From assembly GCF_025154075.1 (NCBI RefSeq), contig NZ_JAOAMU010000001.1, positions 1,026,958-1,090,957 of the forward strand: DNA of 64,000 bases, read 5' to 3'. Below, piece by piece: positions 40,584 through 49,552 of this stretch. This DNA is from Chryseobacterium herbae. GTDB taxonomy: Bacteria > Bacteroidota > Bacteroidia > Flavobacteriales > Weeksellaceae. A program made the position numbers and the translations under genes. The notes beneath the pieces were generated by a model. That model worked only from the letters and a program-made list of their open reading frames with translations, had not been told where the DNA came from and did no database searches. Numbering within the stretch: position 1 is the stretch's first letter; every line of letters starts with the position of its first letter.

Positions 40584-42649
40584 TTCAAAGTATATTTTAC
40601 CCCCAGAAAACCTCTGATTCTCTGCATCGGCGCATAGCCATAAGCAGTGTCAAAAGTATAATGGTTCGGGTTGCTTATAGGATCGTCTGCATATTTATCA
40701 AACGGGTCAAACGGTCTCATCAAAGGGTCTTTCGGGGTAAAATTGAAGAGGTTTTTAATCCCGCAATACACCTCAAAACCGGATTTGAAACTTTTTGAAA
40801 CCTGAATATTCGCTAAAGAATAGAATGGTGAATATTCCGGGCGGTAGTCATTGGGCAGTATTGGAAGTCTCATAGGTCCGTAGAATTGTCCTGTGAAGTC
40901 TACTGTCAGATCATTTGCAAACTTATATGAAAGATTGTAGGTTCCACTCCATTTCGGGGCGTGTAATTGCTGTGATTTTTTATTATCGTTATCAAATTTC
41001 TGATAAACGTCAAGGTAGGTCACTCCTAAATTAACACTCAAAGGAAAGCTGAAACTGAAATCCACATTCATGGAAGCACCTCTTGAAATCCCGTATCCGT
41101 GAAGGTTATCGTAAATAATTTTATTCGGATCGGTATCAAAATCGCCTACAATTTTATTACTGAAATATGTGTAAAATGCAGAAGCATCCAGCTGAATCAT
41201 TCGGCTTCCCACCGGAATTTTCCAAATGTAGTTTAAATTTCCGTTGACGGATTTTTCAGGTTTTAAATCAGATTTAATGAGAACTTCTCTGGAACCGGTC
41301 AATGCTGCATGATCTTCTGTAAACAGATTCACGACTCTGAATCCCGTTCCGAAATTGAACCTTAATGTATGATAAGGATTCGGAGAAAATTTCCATGCAA
41401 ACCTCGGTGAGTGCACTTCATGATGGATTTTATCATAATCAAAACGGTAACCTACCAATAAAGTATGCTGATCACTAATTTCCCACTGATCCTGAACAAA
41501 AGCTCCCCAGATCGGCGATTTCATCGGTGCATTGGTGATTCCGTCGCCAGATAAAGTTCCCGGTGTATTGTCGTCATAGAATGTTCTTTTGAAAGTCACA
41601 CCTCCCGTCAGGTCATGCTTTCCAAGCTTTTTACTCCAATAGGTTTGTGCAAAAGCTACTTTCTGAAGGGCATCGTACGGATTGCTCCCATAAAAAGAAT
41701 TCTGATCATGATAATTATAAGAAAACTGGGTGACAATATATTCTTTCAAAGGCCATTGATAAAGCCCGAAAACCTCTGCCCTGTTGGTATAAATACTTTC
41801 ACCATACACATCACTGCTTCCGCGGTGAGATCTGTCCCACTGCATTTCTCCTCCAAATCGGTCTTCATATAGATATCTCAAAGCAAAGCTCGCCTGACGG
41901 TTTTCCTTTCTCTGAAAATTCCATTTATTGAAAACAGAAACTCTGCTCTGCAAAGCTGAATCCGTGAAATTGTCTTTATTCTGGTCTATCTTTTCCTTAA
42001 AACTGAAATAATTTAAGCTTAACAAAGAGGCTGCATTCTTCCCAATATTAAATTTCGTTGAAACATCAAAATTATTTTCACTCCAGGTGCTGGTCATCAT
42101 GTCTACACTCAGCTTCGGTGCAGTCAGTGCATTTTTAGTGATAATGTTGATCACTCCACCCATCGCTTCAGAACCGTAAATAGAAGAAGCCGGACCTTTT
42201 ACCACTTCAATTCTGTCGACAAGACTGTTGGGAATTCCACTCAGTCCGTATACGGTAGAAAGTGAACTTACAATGGGCATTCCATCAATCAGGATCATCG
42301 TATAAGGACCTTCCAGTCCGTTGATATGGATATCTCCCGTGTTACATACCGAACAGTTCAGCTGAGGTTTTACCCCATTCACCATGGCAATGGCTTCAAA
42401 AATGCTCGGTGTAGGATTTTTTTGGAAAAATTTCTGGCTGTAAACTTCTACGGCTACAGGACTTTTTGATCTGCTGAAAGGTTTTATAGTTCCGGTAAGA
42501 ACCACATCATCAATGGTACTCATCTTGATTTTCGGTTTTGAAACAACAGATGAGTCTTGCTTTATTTTGGATTGTAAACTCAGGCTGTCGGTCTCCTGAG
42601 AAAAACAATAAGAGGATAAAAGGATAATAGAAAATAGTATTCGCTTCAT
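40580..42649 (-). CDS. TonB-dependent receptor with Cys pair in the plug
   Basis: 689 residues from the ATG at 42649 (MKRILFSIILLSSYCFSQ, a signal peptide); the ATG at 42679 is inside a promoter palindrome and is rejected. The plug (about 60-180) contains LNCSVCNTGDIHINGLEGP, LIDGMPIVSS and VVKGPASSIYGSEAMGGVIN. The rest is a 22-strand barrel ending in FLGVKYTLK. The CSVCNTGD motif is shared by a group of putative metal/metallophore receptors. Cargo cannot be named. It is coupled to an exported thioredoxin by a 4-base overlap. Confidence 0.88.
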   Translation of the reverse strand: MKRILFSIILLSSYCFSQETDSLSLQSKIKQDSSVVSKPKIKMSTIDDVVLTGTIKPFSRSKSPVAVEVYSQKFFQKNPTPSIFEAIAMVNGVKPQLNCSVCNTGDIHINGLEGPYTMILIDGMPIVSSLSTVYGLSGIPNSLVDRIEVVKGPASSIYGSEAMGGVINIITKNALTAPKLSVDMMTSTWSENNFDVSTKFNIGKNAASLLSLNYFSFKEKIDQNKDNFTDSALQSRVSVFNKWNFQRKENRQASFALRYLYEDRFGGEMQWDRSHRGSSDVYGESIYTNRAEVFGLYQWPLKEYIVTQFSYNYHDQNSFYGSNPYDALQKVAFAQTYWSKKLGKHDLTGGVTFKRTFYDDNTPGTLSGDGITNAPMKSPIWGAFVQDQWEISDQHTLLVGYRFDYDKIHHEVHSPRFAWKFSPNPYHTLRFNFGTGFRVVNLFTEDHAALTGSREVLIKSDLKPEKSVNGNLNYIWKIPVGSRMIQLDASAFYTYFSNKIVGDFDTDPNKIIYDNLHGYGISRGASMNVDFSFSFPLSVNLGVTYLDVYQKFDNDNKKSQQLHAPKWSGTYNLSYKFANDLTVDFTGQFYGPMRLPILPNDYRPEYSPFYSLANIQVSKSFKSGFEVYCGIKNLFNFTPKDPLMRPFDPFDKYADDPISNPNHYTFDTAYGYAPMQRIRGFLGVKYTLK

Positions 42650-42657
42650 GAAATTAA

Positions 42658-42697
42658 AATTGTTAGACAAATCTAACAATTATTTTTGAATTACAAA
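42658..42697 (-). promoter_or_regulatory. TonB receptor promoter with palindromic operator on the -7 box
   Basis: Minus strand TTTG (42697-42694), 18-base spacer, TAGATTTG (42675-42668). The -7 box lies in the centre of a perfect inverted repeat AATTGTTAGA-CAAA-TCTAACAATT (42658-42681). The GTTAGA/TCTAAC halves are reminiscent of DtxR-family boxes. A third GTTAGA half site is at 42715. Repression by a metal-responsive regulator is inferred. Confidence 0.65.
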
Positions 42698-42740
42698 ACA
42701 CCATGACAAATGTTGTTAGAATCAATTCACGAAAAATGAT

Positions 42741-42748
42741 TAAATTTG
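42741..42748 (+). promoter_or_regulatory. -7 element upstream of hmgA
   Basis: TAAATTTG, a full TAnnTTTG match, 22 bases before the ATG at 42771. No clear TTTG at the right distance upstream. Confidence 0.45.
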
Positions 42749-42770
42749 AGAAACTAGATATAAAAGTACT

Positions 42771-43958
42771 ATGAGATATCATCAGGCGGGAAACATCCCA
42801 CAAAAAAGACATACGATTTTCAAATCACCGGAAGATAAATTTTACTATGAACAGCTTTTCGGAACGGAAGGTTTTCACGGAATTTCATCGCTGCTTTATC
42901 ATACCCACCGTCCTACGCAGATTAAATCTATCGGCGAACCGAAAGATGTGACACCAAAAATTGCGGTAGAAAAGAATATTGCTCCGAGAATGTTTAAGGG
43001 AATGAACGTAACGCCGGAAGATGATTTCATGGACAGCAGAAAGATCCTTCTGATGAACAATGACCTGAAAATGGGATTGGCGAAACCCAGAAAGTCTATG
43101 GATTATTTCTACAAAAATGCTGAATGTGACGAGCTTTTATACGTTCACAACGGAACCGGGATTCTGAAAACTTTTGTAGGAGACCTGGAATTTGTCACAG
43201 GTGATTATCTTATTATTCCGAGAGGAACCATCTATCAGGTGGAAGTGAACTCAGAAGACACGGTATTTTTCGTGCTTGAAAGCCACTCTCCTATTTACAC
43301 TCCGAAACGCTACAGAAATGAATTCGGACAGCTTCTTGAACATTCTCCGTTCTGCGAAAGAGACATGATCGCACCGGTTTTTAAAGAGCCTAAGGATGAA
43401 AAAGGAGAATTTTTAATTAAAGTAAAAAAAGAAAATCAGATTACAGATTTCATCTACGCTACGCATCCGTTTGATGTTGTAGGATGGGATGGATATTTTT
43501 ATCCTTATAAATTCAATATCAAAAACTTTGAGCCAATCACCGGAAGAATTCACCAACCACCACCGGTACACCAGAATTTTGAAGGTCATAATTTCGTAGT
43601 CTGCTCGTTCTGTGCAAGAATGTACGACTACCATCCAATGGCTATTCCGGCTCCTTACAACCACTCCAACATTGATTCTGATGAGGTTCTGTTCTACACG
43701 GAAGGAGATTTCATGAGCCGTAACCATATCGACCTTATGGACTTTACTTTACATCCAGGAGGAATCGTACACGGACCTCACCCGGGCGCTATGGAAAGAA
43801 GTATCGGTAAAAAATTCACTGAAGAATATGCGGTAATGGTAGACCCTTTCCGTCCGTTGAAAATCACGGAAGAAGCTTTGAAAGTGGAAGATCCTTCCTA
43901 CAAAACTTCATGGCTGGAAGAGTCAGACAAAACCATGGAAGACCGTTCTCAGGAATAA
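42771..43958 (+). CDS. hmgA: Homogentisate 1,2-dioxygenase
   Basis: 395 residues, at the short end of the family. Cupin fold; metal region around PYNHSNIDSDEVLFYTEGDF and HPGGIVHGPHPGAMERS with the conserved His/Glu ligands, and DYLIIPRGTIYQVE in the first cupin. It opens homogentisate to maleylacetoacetate with Fe(II) and O2. The products of hpd (46429) and fahA (48157) act just before and after it, so the pathway step is certain by context. It is followed 26 bases later by a CoA-transferase gene. Confidence 0.95.
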   Translation: MRYHQAGNIPQKRHTIFKSPEDKFYYEQLFGTEGFHGISSLLYHTHRPTQIKSIGEPKDVTPKIAVEKNIAPRMFKGMNVTPEDDFMDSRKILLMNNDLKMGLAKPRKSMDYFYKNAECDELLYVHNGTGILKTFVGDLEFVTGDYLIIPRGTIYQVEVNSEDTVFFVLESHSPIYTPKRYRNEFGQLLEHSPFCERDMIAPVFKEPKDEKGEFLIKVKKENQITDFIYATHPFDVVGWDGYFYPYKFNIKNFEPITGRIHQPPPVHQNFEGHNFVVCSFCARMYDYHPMAIPAPYNHSNIDSDEVLFYTEGDFMSRNHIDLMDFTLHPGGIVHGPHPGAMERSIGKKFTEEYAVMVDPFRPLKITEEALKVEDPSYKTSWLEESDKTMEDRSQE

Positions 43959-43984
43959 AAAAATCATTCATAAAAAATTTCATT

Positions 43985-45259
43985 ATGTACAATTATATTA
44001 GTGCAGAAGAAGCTATATACACTGTAAAAAGTGGAAATCGTGTATTTTTCCACGGGAGTGCGTGTACTCCGAATTATCTTATTGACGAGCTGGCAAGACA
44101 GTCTCACCGTCTGGAAAATGTAGAAATGGTTTCCATTACCCAGCAGGGAAATGTAGAAATCGCAAAACCTGAATACAAGAATAGTTTTTTTGTCAATTCT
44201 CTATTCGTATCAACCCCTGTGAGGGATGCGGTGAATTCTGAGCGGGGAGATTTCGTTCCAGTTTTCTTAAGCGAGATCCCTATTTTATTCAGAAAAAACA
44301 TACTGCCGCTGGATGTGGCTTTAGTTACCGTTTCTCCACCGGACAAACATGGTTTCTGTACTTTGGGAACCTCTGTAGACATCGCAAGAGCAGCTGTAGA
44401 TACCGCAAAACTTATTGTGGCTATTGTCAATCCTCTGATGCCGAGAACCCACGGCGACGGAATGATCCACATCAGCAGAATCCATAAGCTGGTCTGGCAT
44501 GAAGAGGAACTTCCAACCGTAGACTACGGTTCAAAAGTTGGTGAAGTAGAAATGCTTGTTGGTAAAAATGTAGCGGAACTGATCGATGACAGATCTACAC
44601 TTCAAATGGGCATCGGAACGATTCCTGATGCTGTTTTGAAATGTTTAACGAATCACAAGGACCTTGGTGTACACACCGAAATGTTGAGTGATGGAGTGAT
44701 TGATCTGATTCAAAGTGATGTCATTAACAATAAGTATAAAGGCTACCATGATAATAAAACGATCACAAGTTTCTGTTTCGGAACCAGAAAACTCTATGAC
44801 TACGTAGATGATAATACTGTCTTTGATTTTAAAGATGTAAGCGATGTAAACTTCCCTATTAATATCATGCGAAACAAAAAGATGGTTGCGATCAATTCGG
44901 CCATTGAAATTGACCTTACCGGACAGGTTTGTGCAGATTCTATCGGAACCTTACAATACAGTGGAATCGGTGGTCAGATGGACTTTATGAGAGGGGCTGC
45001 ATTGAGTGAAGACGGAAAACCGATCATCGCGATCACTTCAAGAACCAAAAAAGGGATCTCAAGAATTGTTCCTTTTCTTAAACAGGGCGCTGGAGTCGTG
45101 ACTACAAGAGGTCACATTCACTATGTTGTGACAGAATATGGGACTGCTTATTTATATGGTAAAAATCTCCGTCAGAGAGCTCAGGAGCTGATCAGCATCG
45201 CACACCCGGATGACAGGGAGATGCTGGAAAGAGCTGCTTATGAACGGTTTAAACAATAA
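43985..45259 (+). CDS. Acetyl-CoA hydrolase/transferase-family protein
   Basis: 424 residues from the ATG at 43985 (MYNYISAEEAIYTVKSG); an ATG at 43910 overlaps hmgA and adds non-conserved residues. Two CoA-transferase halves: ALVTVSPPDKHGFCTLGTSVD and STLQMGIGTIPDAVLKCL, then VTEYGTAYLYGKNLRQRAQELI and IAHPDDREMLERAA, all family blocks. These enzymes swap CoA between acyl-CoA and an acid. In a tyrosine cluster an attractive acceptor is acetoacetate, the fahA product, but this is inference; acetate or 4-hydroxybutyrate are other family substrates. Confidence 0.87.
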   Translation: MYNYISAEEAIYTVKSGNRVFFHGSACTPNYLIDELARQSHRLENVEMVSITQQGNVEIAKPEYKNSFFVNSLFVSTPVRDAVNSERGDFVPVFLSEIPILFRKNILPLDVALVTVSPPDKHGFCTLGTSVDIARAAVDTAKLIVAIVNPLMPRTHGDGMIHISRIHKLVWHEEELPTVDYGSKVGEVEMLVGKNVAELIDDRSTLQMGIGTIPDAVLKCLTNHKDLGVHTEMLSDGVIDLIQSDVINNKYKGYHDNKTITSFCFGTRKLYDYVDDNTVFDFKDVSDVNFPINIMRNKKMVAINSAIEIDLTGQVCADSIGTLQYSGIGGQMDFMRGAALSEDGKPIIAITSRTKKGISRIVPFLKQGAGVVTTRGHIHYVVTEYGTAYLYGKNLRQRAQELISIAHPDDREMLERAAYERFKQ

Positions 45260-45263
45260 AAAT

Positions 45264-45316
45264 ATTAATATCAGGTTTTTCTCATGAATAAGCTTTGCGA
45301 GAAGAACCTGGTATTA
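45264..45316 (+). terminator. Hairpin after the CoA-transferase gene
   Basis: ATATCAGGTTTTTCTC pairs with GAGAAGAACCTGGTAT (two mismatches/wobbles) over an 18-base loop, 8 bases past the stop. Probable terminator. Confidence 0.55.
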
Positions 45317-45397
45317 TTAACAAAAACAAGATGAATCTTAAAAAAGCTTTAACATTTTGGCAGTGTTTTTGATAAACTCATCTAAAACCAAGGGAAA

Positions 45398-46192
45398 TTG
45401 AAAACGATATATAATTCGATACGGGAAGAAGTTGAAAAACATTCGAAAGTAAGGAATTCTGTTTTGGGGAATGTGAGTGAATGGAAAAGAAGCCATTATA
45501 TTATTCTTTCCGAAATTATAAAAGATGAATTATCTGACTCTGAAGAACTGCAAGGCGGAAAAAAATTTGAAATAGGAAATACGATATCGCATGTTACATT
45601 GCAGCGTTTTTTCGAAAATGATTATCAGGATAAAACCCATAATGACCTCCGTTTCCTGAAAACACTGGATAAGATCTGTATTTTCCTCGGTTACAAAGAC
45701 TTAAATGACTACATACAGTCTGTAAAGCTGAAAAACAACGAGAAAGAATTAGGAGACGGTCTTGAATTTCTTACGAAAATGGTCTACGATTATTGCGCTA
45801 CTGCATTTGAATTTTACAAGCATTTTCCGGAACACAAAACCGATATTTTTAAAGAACTGGTATTTAACGGTTCGCCATTTCTGGAAAGAACTTCCCAATT
45901 CAGCAGAGAATTGTGTGAAAGAGACTTTCAGCTGGTGACGAAAAACAACCGTTCCAACTATGAAGTTTTTGATATTCATATTGTTACTGATGAACCTGAT
46001 AAAAAAATATTGGAAACCCAGGAATTCTGGAATCTGTTATTCAAAGTAGGAGAAACCGGTGAGGAACACTTTGTCAATCAGCTCAATACACAGATCTATT
46101 TTATCCGTAAAATAGATAATGTATGGAAGATCTGGGACAATTATAATCCTGATGCAGGAAGACTGAACAGAATCGTCGATGTAGAAAAATAA
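45398..46192 (+). CDS. Uncharacterised protein, possible DNA-binding N-terminus
   Basis: 264 residues, read from a TTG at 45398 because no Met occurs in the first 120 residues and coding character begins here. Residues ~55-110 (ISHVTLQRFFEND and FLKTLDKICIFLGYKDLNDYI) resemble a small helical module found at the start of many Bacteroidota proteins, often taken to bind DNA. The C-terminal part (about 195-255, with TQIYFIRKIDNVWKIWDNYN) looks like a compact alpha/beta domain. No family I can name. It sits inside the tyrosine catabolic cluster between the CoA-transferase and hpd and could be its regulator, a guess from position. Confidence 0.65.
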   Translation: MKTIYNSIREEVEKHSKVRNSVLGNVSEWKRSHYIILSEIIKDELSDSEELQGGKKFEIGNTISHVTLQRFFENDYQDKTHNDLRFLKTLDKICIFLGYKDLNDYIQSVKLKNNEKELGDGLEFLTKMVYDYCATAFEFYKHFPEHKTDIFKELVFNGSPFLERTSQFSRELCERDFQLVTKNNRSNYEVFDIHIVTDEPDKKILETQEFWNLLFKVGETGEEHFVNQLNTQIYFIRKIDNVWKIWDNYNPDAGRLNRIVDVEK

Positions 46193-46193
46193 A

Positions 46194-46220
46194 GAAAGCC
46201 GTAGAATGTCTACGGCTTTC
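46194..46220 (+). terminator. Terminator after the uncharacterised gene
   Basis: Perfect 12-base stem GAAAGCCGTAGA / TCTACGGCTTTC, loop ATG, directly after the stop codon. The T run is weak, so efficiency is uncertain. Confidence 0.75.
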
Positions 46221-46297
46221 CTGTTTCGAAAATATTTTTCTTTTTCACTTGTTCTTTGTAATAACAAATGTAGACATCCGATTTCATTATAAATAAA

Positions 46298-46350
46298 CTT
46301 AAATATACTTAAATGAACACTTCTTTAATTTTATGTTAAGTATGTTTAAG
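46298..46350 (+). promoter_or_regulatory. Paired operator upstream of hpd
   Basis: CTTAAATATACTTAA (46298-46312) and, inverted, TTAAGTATGTTTAAG (46336-46350): two copies of CTTAAAYATACTTAA facing each other with 23 bases between. The hpd start codon is at 46429 and a TAATTTG element at 46390 is the likely -7. This is a strong candidate site for a dimeric or tetrameric regulator of tyrosine catabolism. Confidence 0.55.
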
Positions 46351-46428
46351 GAATCTACTTGAATGTTTTCGCTATTTATAAGATTTTTGTAATTTGCATA
46401 CCATTAAAATAAAAGTAAAAATAGAAAT

Positions 46429-47559
46429 ATGTCAACACTTACATTTGCCGAAAAAATTGCTCAAGCTGAGAATTTTTTACCGATCAACGGTACAGATTAC
46501 ATTGAGTTTTATGTAGGAAATGCTAAACAGGCTGCCCATTATTACAAAACCGCATTTGGTTTTCAGTCTGTAGCATACGCGGGTCCTGAAACAGGAGTAA
46601 GAGACCGTGCTTCTTATGTTCTTCAACAGGGGAAGATAAGATTGGTATTAACAACAGGGCTTAAATCCGATTCACCAATCAGCGAACACGTAAAAAAACA
46701 CGGTGACGGAGTGAAAATTTTGGCACTTTGGGTAGATGACGCTTACGAAGCTTTTGAAGAAACTACTAAAAGAGGCGGAAAACCATACCTGGAGCCGGTA
46801 ACTTTAACAGATGATCAGGGTGAGGTAAGAATGTCCGGAATTTATACTTACGGAGAAACGATCCACATGTTCATCGAAAGAAAAAATTACAAAGGAGCAT
46901 TCATGCCTGGCTACGAAAAATGGGAAAGTGCTTACAACCCTGAAGATGCAGGTTTATTATATGTAGACCACTGTGTAGGAAACGTAGACTGGAACAGAAT
47001 GATCCCTACTGTAGAATGGTACGAAAAAGTAATGGGCTTTGTGAACATCCTTTCTTTTGACGACAAACAGATCAATACGGAATATTCTGCATTAATGTCT
47101 AAAGTAATGTCCAACGGAAACGGATTTGCAAAATTCCCGATCAACGAGCCTGCAGAAGGTAAAAAGAAATCTCAGGTAGAAGAATATCTTGATTTCTACG
47201 AAGGAGAAGGTGTACAGCATATCGCTGTCGCTACAAAGGATATTATTCACACGGTCACTGAACTGAAGAAGCGTGGTGTAGAATTCTTATCTGCTCCGCC
47301 GGAGGCTTATTATGACATGGTTCCAGAAAGAGTGGGTCATATTGACGAAGATCTTAAAAAATTACAGGACTTAGGCATCCTTATTGATCATGATGAGGAA
47401 GGATATCTGCTTCAGATCTTTACGAAGCCTGTAGAAGACCGTCCTACCCTGTTCTTCGAAATCATTGAAAGACACGGTGCACAGAGTTTTGGTGCCGGAA
47501 ACTTCAAAGCATTGTTCGAAGCACTTGAAAGAGAGCAGGACAGAAGAGGAAATCTTTAA
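46429..47559 (+). CDS. hpd: 4-hydroxyphenylpyruvate dioxygenase
   Basis: 376 residues, two vicinal-oxygen-chelate halves. All three iron ligands are in place: H181 (LYVDHCVGN), H264 (VQHIAVATKD) and E344 (LFFEIIERHG), with spacing as in the Streptomyces enzyme. C-terminal gate ERHGAQSFGAGNFKALFE. It converts 4-hydroxyphenylpyruvate to homogentisate, the substrate of HmgA 3.7 kb upstream. It has its own candidate operator and a terminator after it, so it is regulated separately from hmgA. Confidence 0.96.
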   Translation: MSTLTFAEKIAQAENFLPINGTDYIEFYVGNAKQAAHYYKTAFGFQSVAYAGPETGVRDRASYVLQQGKIRLVLTTGLKSDSPISEHVKKHGDGVKILALWVDDAYEAFEETTKRGGKPYLEPVTLTDDQGEVRMSGIYTYGETIHMFIERKNYKGAFMPGYEKWESAYNPEDAGLLYVDHCVGNVDWNRMIPTVEWYEKVMGFVNILSFDDKQINTEYSALMSKVMSNGNGFAKFPINEPAEGKKKSQVEEYLDFYEGEGVQHIAVATKDIIHTVTELKKRGVEFLSAPPEAYYDMVPERVGHIDEDLKKLQDLGILIDHDEEGYLLQIFTKPVEDRPTLFFEIIERHGAQSFGAGNFKALFEALEREQDRRGNL

Positions 47560-47576
47560 TTTTACAATAGAATATT

Positions 47577-47616
47577 AAGTTTTGTCAGGATGAAAAATCT
47601 TGACAAAACTTTTTTA
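47577..47616 (+). terminator. Terminator after hpd
   Basis: AAGTTTTGTCA (47577-47587) pairs with TGACAAAACTT (47601-47611), followed by TTTTT. Confidence 0.85.
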
Positions 47617-47630
47617 TAAAAACACATCGT

Positions 47631-48089
47631 ATGAGAAAATTTTTTATTGGGATTTTATTTTTCGGAACATTAGGGCTTCAAGCTCAATATGGAACCCTGA
47701 ATGAAATCCTTAACCGACTGGAAGAAAGAAAGGGCATTAACCAAAATCTTGAAAGTGTCAATATCGACAACAAGAAGTTTGTCTTCATTAAAGATGCGGA
47801 AGACCACACGGAAAGAGATTTTATCATTATCAAAGGAAATGACGCTACCTACGTAGAAGTTTTCGATGACAAAGCTACCGGCGAAAGCAGTTCAAACGTT
47901 TTTACCGGCGATATCGTCAGAAGAAAAAACATCATTTCCCTGCGCGCAGATAAGCTTGAAAATAAAAAAGTTCCGCTTCCTGTGACCAAAACTTTACTGC
48001 TCACCAGGCAGAAAGACATTCTGTATCTTATCGATGTCAACACAAAAGACAGATGGATCGATGAAGCCTCTTATTCCAAAAAGAAATAA
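47631..48089 (+). CDS. Exported protein of unknown function
   Basis: 152 residues with a signal peptide (MRKFFIGILFFGTLGLQAQ). The mature part is beta-rich and charged (NIDNKKFVFIKDAEDHTERDF) with no motif I recognise. It lies between hpd and fahA on the same strand, 67 bases before fahA, and may share its transcript. An envelope protein by export signal; a link to tyrosine catabolism is only positional. Confidence 0.7.
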   Translation: MRKFFIGILFFGTLGLQAQYGTLNEILNRLEERKGINQNLESVNIDNKKFVFIKDAEDHTERDFIIIKGNDATYVEVFDDKATGESSSNVFTGDIVRRKNIISLRADKLENKKVPLPVTKTLLLTRQKDILYLIDVNTKDRWIDEASYSKKK

Positions 48090-48156
48090 ATTCTTTTCAG
48101 ACAGCAAATCCTGAGAGATTTGTTATCTTACACCTTAATTTAATTCCAAAAAAATT

Positions 48157-49404
48157 ATGAAATCATTTGTAGAGTATTCTTCGGATTCAGACTTTTCTAT
48201 ACATAATATTCCTTTCGGAGTAGCCGTTTTTAACAAAGAATATATCGGGTGCTGTACAAGGATCGGAGATCAGGTAGTAGATCTTGCCACACTATACGAC
48301 CTGGGATATTTTGAAAACATTGAAGGATTAGCCGACAATGTTTTTGAAGCCTATACCATCAACGAGTTGATCGAACTGGGAAAACCGGTTACCAACGTAG
48401 TACGTACGAGAATCCAGGAGCTTCTGCAGGAAGGTTCTATCTTATCAAAAGACGAAAAAACCATTGCAGACGCATTCTATGATCTGGACAAAGTAAGAAT
48501 GATCATGCCAGTACACATCCCGAATTACACGGATTTTTACAGCAGCATCGAGCACGCAACCAACGTAGGAAAAATGTTCCGCGATCCGGAAAATGCATTG
48601 CTTCCTAACTGGAAACACCTTCCGGTAGGGTATCATGGAAGAGCTTCTTCTATCGTAGTTTCAGGAACAGAAATCAACCGTCCAAAAGGTCAGACGAAAC
48701 CTGCAGATGCAGAAAAACCACTTTTCGGACCAAGCAAGCAACTGGATTTTGAATTGGAAATGGCCTTTATCCTGAACAGAAACTCAGAAATGGGTGAAAG
48801 TATTTCCACAAAAGACGCTGAAGACGCCATCTTCGGAATGGTAGTATTTAACGACTGGTCAGCGAGAGATATCCAAGCTTGGGAATACGTTCCACTGGGA
48901 CCATTCCTTGGTAAAAACTTCGGTTCATCTATTTCTCCATGGGTGGTTACCCTTGAAGCACTGGAACCTTTCAGAACAGCTTCTCCAAAACAGGAGCCTG
49001 AAGTTTTAGACTATTTAAAATTTGAAGGCGATAAAAACTTCGATATCAATCTTGAAGTCTATTTACAACCTGAAAATGGTGAAGAAAATCTGATTTCAGA
49101 AAGTAATTATAAATTCATGTACTGGAATATGACTCAGCAGCTGGCTCATCATACAGTAAACGGATGTAACGTAGAAGTTGGGGATCTATATGCCAGCGGA
49201 ACCATCTCAGGAAGCGACCCAAAATCTTTCGGATCTATGCTGGAATTAACGTGGAAAGGACAAAATCCTTTACAGTTAAAAGATGGTCAGGAAAGAAAAT
49301 TCATCGAAGATAATGATACGGTTATGATGAAAGCCTGGGCTGAAAAAGACGGTGTGAGAGTAGGCTTCGGTGAAGTTTCTGGTAAAATTATTCCAACGGT
49401 TTAA
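48157..49404 (+). CDS. fahA: Fumarylacetoacetase
   Basis: 415 residues, the full two-domain length. Family blocks: YTDFYSSIEHATNVGKMFRD, LPVGYHGRASSIVVSGTEI, the metal/active-site region ELEMAFILNRNSEMG and AIFGMVVFNDWSARDIQAWE, and GTISGSDPKSFGSMLELTW. It splits fumarylacetoacetate into fumarate and acetoacetate, the last step of tyrosine breakdown. A maleylacetoacetate isomerase (maiA) is not in this window, so the isomerisation must be encoded elsewhere or occur with glutathione-independent chemistry. Confidence 0.95.
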   Translation: MKSFVEYSSDSDFSIHNIPFGVAVFNKEYIGCCTRIGDQVVDLATLYDLGYFENIEGLADNVFEAYTINELIELGKPVTNVVRTRIQELLQEGSILSKDEKTIADAFYDLDKVRMIMPVHIPNYTDFYSSIEHATNVGKMFRDPENALLPNWKHLPVGYHGRASSIVVSGTEINRPKGQTKPADAEKPLFGPSKQLDFELEMAFILNRNSEMGESISTKDAEDAIFGMVVFNDWSARDIQAWEYVPLGPFLGKNFGSSISPWVVTLEALEPFRTASPKQEPEVLDYLKFEGDKNFDINLEVYLQPENGEENLISESNYKFMYWNMTQQLAHHTVNGCNVEVGDLYASGTISGSDPKSFGSMLELTWKGQNPLQLKDGQERKFIEDNDTVMMKAWAEKDGVRVGFGEVSGKIIPTV

Positions 49405-49483
49405 TCTTTTAATCTTTAATTGAAACACTTAAGTTTATTAAGTTAGATGAAAAATAAAACTTGATAAAAACGAATAGATCATT

Positions 49484-49517
49484 AAACCTCATAGGTTTCG
49501 AAAACCTATGAGGTTTT
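49484..49517 (+). terminator. Terminator after fahA
   Basis: Perfect stem AAACCTCATAGGTTT / AAACCTATGAGGTTT with a 3-base loop, then TTTT. The next 35 bases carry the ACTTTTGCGACTTTTGTGG block also found in the 33-kb repeats. Confidence 0.8.
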
Positions 49518-49552
49518 ACAACTTTTGCGACTTTTGTGGTTAAAAATAAACA

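Noticed and set aside
42649..42679. Upstream ATG (42679) as start of the TonB receptor
   Set aside because: It would place the start within the promoter palindrome and add ten residues before an otherwise complete signal peptide.
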